From Betaproteobacteria bacterium (GTDB taxonomy: Bacteria > Pseudomonadota > Gammaproteobacteria > Burkholderiales > Burkholderiaceae_A), in assembly GCA_028139685.1 (NCBI GenBank), contig JAOINQ010000010.1:1-28628 (forward strand): DNA of 28,628 nucleotides. The letters are read 5' to 3'. How positions within the stretch are numbered: position 1 is the stretch's first letter; the number at the start of each line of letters is the position of its first letter. This document shows, piece after piece, positions 20,522-28,628 of the stretch. The notes under the pieces were generated by a model. That model had not been told where the DNA came from. It was given only the letters and a program-made list of their open reading frames with translations, and did no database searches. The position numbers and the translations under genes were made by a program.

Positions 20522-21450
20522 GGTTCTAAAAATTCTTCTTTTTTCTTTACAGGTTGCACAAGATCTTTTCTTGATATCCCAAGCCAAATCGTTATTGGTG
20601 CCATCACGAATATGGAGGAATATATCCCAAATACTATTCCAATAGTAAGGGCAAGAGCGAAATAATGAAGGGCTGGTCCCCCAAATATTAACATTGCTAA
20701 AACTACTGTTTCAGTTGTGCCATGAGTAATGATTGTCCGAGACATTGTTCGTGTAATGGCATTGTTTATAGTGTCAACAACTGATGCCTTTCTCATTCTG
20801 CGAAAATTCTCACGAATCCTGTCGGCAACAACAACTGATTCATTCACTGAGTAACCCAATACAGCAAGAACCGCAGCTAGAACAGACAATGAAAACTCCC
20901 ACTGAAAGGCAGCAAAGAATCCCAAAATAATAACGACATCGTGAAGATTAGCTACTATTGCAGCTATCGAAAATTTCCATTCGAAACGAATTGCAAGGTA
21001 AATCATAATCCCAATGATTACAAAAATTATTGCAAGCAATCCATCGAAAGCGAGTTCACTTCCTATTTGAGGTCCAATATATTCGATTCGTCTAAGTTGT
21101 GCTTCTTCTCCAGGGTTGAGATTTTTAATCTCATCATAAATTTTTTCAGCTGAGTCTTTTTTCTCATCATCTAAAGGGACTTTGATTAAAACATCTTTTG
21201 AGGAACCAAACCGTTGAACCTGGAAGTCATCAAATCCTACTTGTTTTAATTTTGACCTAATCTGTTCTATTGGGGCCTCATTTTCGTATGAAACCTCAAT
21301 GACCGTTCCGCCTGTAAATTCAATTGAAAAATGTAGGCCTTTGTAACTTATAAAAATGATTGATCCGATAAACACAAAAATTGAGAGCACATTCAAAAGA
21401 CTTGCATGCTTCATAAAGGCGATATCTTTTTTAAACTTGAAAAATTCCAT
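20518..21450 (-). CDS. secF: Protein translocase subunit SecF
   Basis: 310 residues, six membrane helices. Motifs are GLHFSIEFTGGTVIEVSY (38-55, start of the periplasmic P1 region) and the conserved C-terminal core VLGYSVNESVVVADRIREN and RTIITHGTTETVVLAML. SecF works with SecD as a proton-driven motor that pulls substrates through SecYEG. Its ATG is five bases after the secD stop, with GAGGA upstream, so it is coupled to secD. Confidence 0.97.
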   Translation of the reverse strand: MEFFKFKKDIAFMKHASLLNVLSIFVFIGSIIFISYKGLHFSIEFTGGTVIEVSYENEAPIEQIRSKLKQVGFDDFQVQRFGSSKDVLIKVPLDDEKKDSAEKIYDEIKNLNPGEEAQLRRIEYIGPQIGSELAFDGLLAIIFVIIGIMIYLAIRFEWKFSIAAIVANLHDVVIILGFFAAFQWEFSLSVLAAVLAVLGYSVNESVVVADRIRENFRRMRKASVVDTINNAITRTMSRTIITHGTTETVVLAMLIFGGPALHYFALALTIGIVFGIYSSIFVMAPITIWLGISRKDLVQPVKKKEEFLEP

Positions 21451-21455
21451 ATTCC

Positions 21456-23303
21456 TCAGCCAATTGCTAATTTTGAAATTTTCTTTTTTCGTCCGTAAAT
21501 GAGATTAACTAATCCCCTAGAAAAAAGAACCGACGAAAACATAGATGTGAGGATCCCCAGGACGTGAACTACAGCAAAACCTCTTATGGGACCGGATCCA
21601 AAAACAAGCAGGGCAAGCCCCGCAATAAGTGTGGTTACATTTGAATCTAGAATAGTAGCCCACGCTTTTTCGTAACCATTGGATATGGCGGTAGAAGGAG
21701 CAGACCCATTACGAATTTCTTCTCTAATTCTTTCGTTGATGAGCACATTTGAGTCTATTGCCATCCCAAGCGTGAGAGCCATTGCTGCAATTCCAGGTAA
21801 AGTCAGCGTAGCCTGAAGAAGTGAAAGCAAGGAAATTAGTAGGGTAATATTCAAGGATAGAGAAAGCGCTGACACCATCCCAAAAATAAAATAGTAGGCA
21901 ATTATGAATACTACTATTGCAACAAAACCCCACAATGTCGAATTAAATCCTTGAGCTATATTATCAGCTCCTAGACTTGGACCAATTAATCTCTCTTCAA
22001 TAATCTCCATAGGCGCTGCCAATGAACCTGCCCGTAATAAGAGAGCAACATCAGCAGCTTCAGTAGTAGTCATACTCCCAGAAATTTGAACTCTACCTCC
22101 GGGAATCTCAGCCCTTATTACAGGAGCTGTAATTACTTCCCCTGAACCTTTTTCAATAAGGAGAATAGCGAGCCTTTTACCAACATTTTGCCGTGTAATT
22201 TCTCTAAACACCCTAGTTCCCTTTGGATCTAATGTTAAGTGAACCGCTGGTTCTAAGGGGTTTTGAGAGTCAAATCCTGCTTGTGCATCAGTTAAATTTT
22301 GTCCTGTAATTAAAACTTCTTTTTTTAGTGCGAGCGACTCACCCTCTCTATTTTTCATTAATTCTACATCCGGAGGTATTTTTTTCTCTGCGATCTTTGT
22401 CCTGGTTTCAGGAGTATCGTCTACTAATCTCACTTCTAAGGACGCAGTCCTTCCAAGTATTTCTTTTGCCTTGGCAGTGTCTTGTACTCCAGGTAATTGA
22501 ACAACGATGCGATTTCGTCCTTGTTGCTGCACTATAGGCTCCGCAACACCTAACTCGTTTATTCGATTAGATAGCGTGATTATATTTTGTTTAAGAGCTG
22601 TCTCCTCTAATAGAATTCTCGTGTTTTCTAATAACGTGCCCTCGAGCTTGTCACTATCTGCAACCGGTTCCTCACCGGTCCATTGAATATCAGGAAATTC
22701 TGATACCAGAATATCTCGAGCTTTTGTAAAATCTGAACTATTCTTCAATTTGATGCTCATTGACGTATCTGTTATCAAGATTTCGGTATACCTGATTTTA
22801 TTTTTTCTTAGAATTGATCGCGTGTCCGTAGCTACGTTTTCCAGCTTTGTAGATATTACGGAGCCCTGATCAATCTCTAACATAAAGTGCACTCCCCCTC
22901 TCAGATCTAATCCGAGATACATAGGAAGTGCATTGATTGCAGCTAACCAATTTGGAACGTCCGAAACAAGGTTTAACGCAATTACGTAATTTCTTTCTTC
23001 ATTGTTCAGTTGGGTTTCTAAAAATGTTTTAGCCTTTAACTGCTCCTCCGTTGAAGAGAACCTGATTTTTATTGTGCCGCCTCCGATTGTGTTTGTATGG
23101 GAGATTTTATTGAAGGATATACTCGCACTTTTTAGCTGTTCGTTAAGCTGTTTAACAAGGTCGAATTTTACTTTAATCGTGGCCTTTCCCGGGGAAATTT
23201 GTATTGCTGGAGCTTCTCCATAAAAATTGGGTACGGTGAATATGAGCCCAAAACATAAGGCTCCGAACATTAGTAAAAGTCTCCAGGGTTCAGGTTTGTT
23301 CAT
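21456..23303 (-). CDS. secD: Protein translocase subunit SecD
   Basis: 615 residues, the usual long proteobacterial form. The first membrane helix is at 8-25. A large periplasmic region begins with YLGLDLRGGVHFMLEID (129-145) and includes NRINELGVAEPIVQQQG. Five membrane helices in the last 170 residues carry GMAIDSNVLINERIREE, the proton-relay Asp region. It forms the SecDF motor with SecF. It lies 36 bases downstream of yajC in the yajC-secD-secF operon. Confidence 0.97.
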   Translation of the reverse strand: MNKPEPWRLLLMFGALCFGLIFTVPNFYGEAPAIQISPGKATIKVKFDLVKQLNEQLKSASISFNKISHTNTIGGGTIKIRFSSTEEQLKAKTFLETQLNNEERNYVIALNLVSDVPNWLAAINALPMYLGLDLRGGVHFMLEIDQGSVISTKLENVATDTRSILRKNKIRYTEILITDTSMSIKLKNSSDFTKARDILVSEFPDIQWTGEEPVADSDKLEGTLLENTRILLEETALKQNIITLSNRINELGVAEPIVQQQGRNRIVVQLPGVQDTAKAKEILGRTASLEVRLVDDTPETRTKIAEKKIPPDVELMKNREGESLALKKEVLITGQNLTDAQAGFDSQNPLEPAVHLTLDPKGTRVFREITRQNVGKRLAILLIEKGSGEVITAPVIRAEIPGGRVQISGSMTTTEAADVALLLRAGSLAAPMEIIEERLIGPSLGADNIAQGFNSTLWGFVAIVVFIIAYYFIFGMVSALSLSLNITLLISLLSLLQATLTLPGIAAMALTLGMAIDSNVLINERIREEIRNGSAPSTAISNGYEKAWATILDSNVTTLIAGLALLVFGSGPIRGFAVVHVLGILTSMFSSVLFSRGLVNLIYGRKKKISKLAIG

Positions 23304-23339
23304 AAGAAGTAAACTCTTGAAAAGTTAGCAGTCTGTTGG

Positions 23340-23666
23340 TCAAAAAATTTCTTTAATTGTTCCCTTTGGCAGTAAAGTTTCGGCTGCTTGTCGTTTTACA
23401 ATAACTTCTGTTTTATTTTGAGTATCTCCAACTTCCAAGGTTATGTATGTTGAGTTAATGTTGATGATTTTTCCGACAATCCCGCTACTTGTTATTATTT
23501 CATCTTGTTTTTGCAGATTCTCTACGAGATTTTTGTGCTCTTTAGCTCGCTTCATCTGTGGTCTTATCATGAGGAAGTATAAGACTACAAACATTAGTAT
23601 CAAGGGTAGAAGACTTATAAGAGGGTCCTGAGCCGCAGTATTTTGTGCATAGGCGTACGAAATCAT
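23340..23666 (-). CDS. yajC: Sec translocon accessory protein YajC
   Basis: 108 residues. One membrane helix (about 17-36) precedes the signature YFLMIRPQMKRAKEHKN, then a small soluble domain with DEIITSSGIVGKI. YajC binds the SecDF complex; its mechanism is not settled. GGAGA lies upstream of the ATG. A TATACT (minus strand, 23692-23687) about 20 bases before the start could be its -10 box, but no clear -35 is seen. It diverges from tgt across 80 bases. Confidence 0.96.
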   Translation of the reverse strand: MISYAYAQNTAAQDPLISLLPLILMFVVLYFLMIRPQMKRAKEHKNLVENLQKQDEIITSSGIVGKIININSTYITLEVGDTQNKTEVIVKRQAAETLLPKGTIKEIF

Positions 23667-23704
23667 ATCAATTCTCCAAAAAGTACAGTATAAAAGCTAA
23701 ATAG

Positions 23705-25981
<2,277 letters not shown>

Positions 25982-25985
<4 letters not shown>

Positions 25986-26650
25986 AGATAAAAAACCAAG
26001 AAAAAGGCAATCGCCAGCGAGAGCATACACGTGGTTTGCAAAAAAACATTTTTATTCAACACTTTCAATTTACTTCTATTGTTATCGTACGTCCAGTACA
26101 TTCGGCCAGGACAATTTATAAAGCTGGTTTTGTCTGTAGGGGTATTCGGGCTAACTGCATCGGACATTATCTTGTTGGAAAGCCATTCAGCTTTAGATTG
26201 TAAAAGACGATTTTTCTGCGGACGGGTGACGTCACAAAATAAAATTAAACGGGTTTTTTCCGTTTCGTTTCTCGATTCGTGAACAAGAGCCTCATCAAAA
26301 ATCACTTATTCACTATCTTTCTACTAGTAACGCTGTCCATCAGCATCGAAGTAACATTTTTCAAAGTTAGGAGTAACTAAGCCCAGATGATATCTTAGAG
26401 AGCCTGCAAAAGGATCTCGGTGCGGATTTAACTTTCCATTAGGGAGTTCCGCAAGTATTGCCGCTTTGATGCATTTCACTTTTTTAAGCCTAGTAATTGA
26501 CCTGGGACAGGAAGCTAGCGCAGATGGATGTTGAAAACCATACATAACGCTGTGGTTGATGACAGTTTTGCCAAAGGTTGGTCTAATTTTTCCACGGAAG
26601 CAAAAGAACAATGTTGAAATAAACCAAACACAAATTAAGAGCCATTTCAT
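25982..26650 (-). pseudogene. lpxO: LpxO-type lipid A / Asp-Asn beta-hydroxylase, broken by three in-frame stops
   Basis: One reading frame runs from an ATG at 26650 (AGGAG upstream) to a TGA at 25984-25982. It resembles the Fe(II)/2-oxoglutarate hydroxylase family of LpxO: RGKIRPTF (19-26), ASCPRS, then LNPHRDPFAGSLRYHLGL (74-91, metal His77), and after the break VIFDEALVHES (His124), TRLILFCDVTRPQ and a hydrophobic tail. Codons 109, 110 and 115 are TAG (26324-26326), TAG (26321-26323) and TAA (26306-26308), where family members read roughly (S/H)-W-...-G. There are 222 codons against about 300 in the family, with the middle (about residues 40-45) missing. The second half could restart at a GTG (26305). 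Gene decay is the simplest reading. Confidence 0.8.
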
Positions 26651-26712
26651 CTATATATTACTCCTAGGTAAATCCACACTTTCTATAATTACAAAGATTT
26701 TATAATAAGGCT

Positions 26713-26742
26713 TTGCTGTATTGAGGGCGTCCACGTTATACT
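26713..26742 (+). promoter_or_regulatory. Possible promoter of tRNA-Leu
   Basis: TTGCTG (26713-26718), an 18-base spacer, then TATACT (26737-26742), about 30 bases before the mature tRNA start. Confidence 0.45.
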
Positions 26743-26771
26743 GATTTCTTAAATGTAAGGAAATATTCATT

Positions 26772-26858
26772 GCCAGAGTGGCGGAATTGGTAGACGCACC
26801 GGATTCAAAATCCGGCGCCAGCGATGGTGTGCGGGTTCAAGTCCCGCCTCTGGCACCA
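26772..26858 (+). tRNA. tRNA-Leu (anticodon CAA)
   Basis: An 87-nt class II tRNA. Acceptor stem is GCCAGAG/CTCTGGC with discriminator A and an encoded CCA. The anticodon loop is GATTCAAAATC, and there is a long variable arm (GGCGCCAGCGATGGTGT). The stop of the converging outer-membrane gene is ten bases downstream. Confidence 0.98.
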
Positions 26859-26868
26859 TAAATTATTC

Positions 26869-27570
26869 TCATTGGAAAGAATAAATAAAGCCGACACTCA
26901 CTTGATTGTTTAAAATGTCCGTTTCAATTTGACCACCCCCATCTAAATCTGCCTTCATAGGGGTGTACGTAATTCGATATTCTGCAAACGTTTTCCATGA
27001 CTCAGCAAGCTCATATCTGAGCCCCGCCATGACTTGATATGCAGGCCCAGTTCTCTGATAGTCGTAGGTTTTTCCGCCGGTTCCGGGTACACCCTCTACA
27101 TCTACATGGGGGTAAGCAATCCCAATTCCCGCTCCTATATAAGGGATTAGTTCAGCGCTCATGGTCATGATCGAATCAATCTTATGTATAGCGAGTAAAG
27201 TTAAGGTGTTTATGCCATCTGTAAATTCAAGTCTTTGCAGATTTCCCGGCAATTTTTTAGCTTTAACCTTGCTATGATTGAAGTCTACGGCAAATTCAAA
27301 GTCAGTATTTTCCAATCCATATATACTAAGTCTGTATCCATAATATATCGGGGACTCGAAAGATTCTCCCTTCCAACCATTAACGGAATATTTGCCGTCA
27401 TCTATACCGTAGCTAATTGATGCATTCGAAAAAGTTACACTACTGTGAGCTGCGTTATTGAATCCTCCATAAAGAGAAACATCGAAATTGGCTCCAAAAC
27501 CAATGCACTGAATTGTAAGAAAAGTCGTTCCTAAAGACAATTTCTGTAATAGACAATAAGATTTTTTCAT
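26869..27570 (-). CDS. Outer-membrane beta-barrel protein, LpxQ (lipid A oxidase)-like
   Basis: 233 residues. A signal peptide covers 1-27 (cleavage after GFGA), followed by alternating amphipathic strands of a small (probably 8-strand) barrel. The segments NGWKGESFESPIYYGYR (64-80), FAVDFNHSKVKA (93-104), LEFTDGINTLTL (114-125), YIGAGIGIAYPHVDVEG (144-160) and ADLDGGGQIETDI (207-219) match what I recall of proteins annotated as lipid A oxidase in alphaproteobacteria. LpxQ itself oxidises lipid A glucosamine to aminogluconate. Many barrels with this annotation are untested, so activity is uncertain. The chain ends SFQ, one residue past the usual terminal Phe. It lies 41 bases downstream of the flippase piece. 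Confidence 0.65.
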   Translation of the reverse strand: MKKSYCLLQKLSLGTTFLTIQCIGFGANFDVSLYGGFNNAAHSSVTFSNASISYGIDDGKYSVNGWKGESFESPIYYGYRLSIYGLENTDFEFAVDFNHSKVKAKKLPGNLQRLEFTDGINTLTLLAIHKIDSIMTMSAELIPYIGAGIGIAYPHVDVEGVPGTGGKTYDYQRTGPAYQVMAGLRYELAESWKTFAEYRITYTPMKADLDGGGQIETDILNNQVSVGFIYSFQ

Positions 27571-27611
27571 ATGTAATACACTTGAAGTAAAAGGTTTGGT
27601 TACTGTGTAGG

Positions 27612-28215
27612 TTACTTGTCTTTAGGATAAAAAATCAAGTTAATGAGTAAAAATCCAATACCTTGCAGTGTTATTGTGAGTCCAAACAATATCGAAGAAG
27701 CAACACTATTCTCCAACTCAAAACCAAGAAACGGCAAGATGATAGCCGCACTATACTCGCGAGGACCGAATCCGGCGAGGCTCAAAGGTAATGCCGCAAA
27801 AAGAAATATGATTGGAACAATTATGAAACATTGAGCAACCGAAATATTAACATTAGTCGCACTTAAACAAAGGAAAAAGGATGCCGCAAAAAATATCTGT
27901 GACAAGAGGGATACAAAAACCGTGATTTTTTTTTTGCTTCTGAGTAGCAAAAGATTCACCACCATTTGTTTAGTGGTCGATTTCGAAAAAAAAATTTTAA
28001 TTTTGGAGCTCAAAAAGGGCGCTATCACTACTATGAATAGAAGAAAAAGGTAAAACAAAACGAAAGTACTTTGCTTAAAGTACAGCTCGCTAGTAAGAAA
28101 CGCATCACTTTCAAATATTATCGAGTAAAAAATGGTGGATACCGCAAGAAAGCAAAGTGCCCAGAAGCCATGAGCCCTGTCTGCAAGAACGCTGAGAACC
28201 ACTTCTTTTGTGGTT
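27612..28215 (-). CDS. C-terminal part of a flippase of the LPG-synthase membrane-domain family (partial)
   Basis: From about 28230 leftward the minus strand encodes KELFQRTTTKEVVLSVLADR, several membrane helices, and the motif PLSLAGFGPREYSAAIILPF near the end. This is the typical C-terminal half of LPG_synthase_TM/UPF0104 proteins, which move lipid-linked substrates or transfer lysine to lipids. The frame stays open to an ATG at 28418, but residues before about 65 are only the antisense of the plus-strand glycosyltransferase and have no family resemblance. The N-terminal half of what is probably the same gene lies on the plus strand at 28402-28628. The right boundary is therefore a chimeric junction, uncertain by about 20 bases. 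Confidence 0.7.
28197..28215. repeat. Short inverted repeat at the right-hand junction
   Basis: AACCAC (28197-28202) and GTGGTT (28210-28215) form a perfect 6-bp stem with a 7-base loop exactly where minus-strand coding gives way to plus-strand coding. Such repeats can prime fold-back copying. It could also be chance. Confidence 0.6.
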
Positions 28216-28396
28216 GTTCTTTGAAAAAGTTCTTTTCGGTAGCGAAATCGGAACGCGTCCCTTATTAACACTAGGCTTACTGCTGACTTTGTTGGGTACC
28301 CAGTTGTTAGCCGTGGGTTTACTAGGTGAGTTATTGATCCGAATCTATCATGAACCAAGCGGAAGAAAGCAGTACCAAATAAAACTAAAAAAATAA
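28208..28396 (+). CDS. C-terminal tail of a polyprenyl-phosphate glycosyltransferase (GT2, DPM1/ArnC-like), partial
   Basis: The plus strand reads FFEKVLFGSEIGTRPLLTLG (residues 4-23 of this frame), continues with a hydrophobic helix and TQLLAVGLLGELLIRIYHE, then a short polar tail ending in TAA. This is the final membrane helix and tail of membrane-bound family 2 glycosyltransferases that load sugars onto polyprenyl phosphate (typically RPLLxLGxLLxxxGxQLLSLGLLGE...RxYHE). The catalytic domain is missing because the contig changes strand at about 28205. The TTG at 28208 is not a real start. The flippase N-terminus follows five bases after the stop, so the two genes were an operon. Confidence 0.7.
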   Translation: MWLFFEKVLFGSEIGTRPLLTLGLLLTLLGTQLLAVGLLGELLIRIYHEPSGRKQYQIKLKK

Positions 28397-28401
28397 ATTC
28401 A

Positions 28402-28628
28402 ATGAAAACTAAATCCATCCAGGTAACAATATCTGTGTTACTTTTGACAGGTTTTTTCTATCTCATAGATACAAATGAGATGTTTTCTGTAATTTCGTAT
28501 TCTGATAAGTGGGGTTTTTTTTTAGCATGCATTCTTAGTTTTTTTGGTAATGCTGCTTGTGCTTTTCGGTGGACGAAGATCCTAAACTGTGAGTCAAAAA
28601 TGAAATTTTGGAAGGCGATAAAAGCATA
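28402..28628 (+). CDS. N-terminal part of the LPG-synthase-family flippase (runs off the end)
   Basis: An ATG at 28402 opens 75 codons to the window edge. Residues 7-22 and 37-55 are membrane helices, followed by AFRWTKIL and KFWKAIKAY. That is the usual start of LPG_synthase_TM/UPF0104 proteins (two helices, then an RW...L basic stretch and FWxAxkay). It does not overlap in sequence with the C-terminal half on the minus strand (27612 to about 28215), so both are probably parts of one gene separated by a chimeric inversion, with some 30-40 residues unseen. Its partner is the glycosyltransferase just upstream. Confidence 0.65.
   Translation, partial: MKTKSIQVTISVLLLTGFFYLIDTNEMFSVISYSDKWGFFLACILSFFGNAACAFRWTKILNCESKMKFWKAIKA

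Noticed and set aside
26031..26282. An 83-codon plus-strand frame
   Set aside because: It is antisense to the second half of the lpxO remnant, whose minus-strand frame carries the family motifs.
26306..26326. Selenocysteine, pyrrolysine or reassigned stop codons as the explanation for the broken lpxO
   Set aside because: The codons are TAG and TAA, not TGA. Other genes here (rplM, mnmA, secF) end normally in TAG, and no Pyl genes or suppressor tRNA are in view.
26863..26884. TTATTCT...AGAATAA hairpin after tRNA-Leu as a terminator
   Set aside because: The stem is all but one A-T pairs and is not followed by a T run on either strand.
28216..28418. N-terminal ~65 residues of the long minus-strand flippase frame (ATG at 28418)
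   Set aside because: They are antisense to a recognisable glycosyltransferase tail on plus and do not look like the flippase family N-terminus, which is instead at 28402-28628 on plus.

Overview
The window looks like one complete contig from a low-GC, compact-genome betaproteobacterium. The 16S gene opens with the betaproteobacterial AACTGAAGAGTTTGATCCTGGCTCAG form. Its GTGGATTAATTCGATGCAACG / CCTTACCTACCCTTGACATGTC stretches are typical of Burkholderiales close to Alcaligenaceae. The gene order rplM-rpsI-argC-erpA and the 16S-tRNA-Ile(GAT)-tRNA-Ala(TGC)-23S-5S layout agree. No species can be named from the sequence alone.

Layout. 1-969: the end of trpD, then trpC. 966-6118: a complete rRNA operon whose promoter overlaps the trpC stop, with boxA copies and long processing stems. 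6124-9503: hldE and a beta-propeller lipoprotein on the minus strand, divergent from a cytochrome b561. 9724-12196: two trimeric-porin genes facing each other across two hairpin terminators. 12466-14827: rplM-rpsI-argC-erpA. 14833-17693 (minus): three-gene proton-translocating transhydrogenase pntAA-pntAB-pntB. 17738-20521: mnmA, purB and a possible small secreted protein. 20518-25985: yajC-secD-secF (minus), tgt (plus) and queA (minus). This is the usual queA-tgt-yajC-secD-secF cluster with tgt alone flipped. 25982-28628: an envelope region with a broken LpxO-type lipid A hydroxylase, tRNA-Leu(CAA), an outer-membrane barrel resembling the LpxQ lipid A oxidase family, and pieces of a polyprenyl-phosphate glycosyltransferase and an LPG-synthase-type flippase.

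Both ends carry the same structural anomaly. At the left, two non-overlapping parts of trpD lie in opposite orientations (about 1-101 minus, about 98-172 plus). At the right, the C-terminal part of the flippase is on minus (27612 to about 28215), while the preceding glycosyltransferase tail and the flippase N-terminus are on plus (28208-28628). In each case the polymerase seems to have jumped ahead and copied back. That is the signature of inverted chimeras from multiple displacement amplification, so these ends should not be read as genomic rearrangements.

Most genes are housekeeping: tryptophan, arginine and purine synthesis, translation, queuosine and thiouridine tRNA modification, Sec export, Fe-S delivery, redox balance and LPS heptose supply. 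I do not see a convincing new defence, mobile or biosynthetic system. The most interesting biological signals are the lpxO remnant, whose frame is intact except for three stop codons within six codon positions and whose TGA overlaps the queA ATG, and the in-place inversion of tgt. No CRISPR array, insertion sequence or phage gene was seen, and no gene-free stretch exceeds 300 bases.
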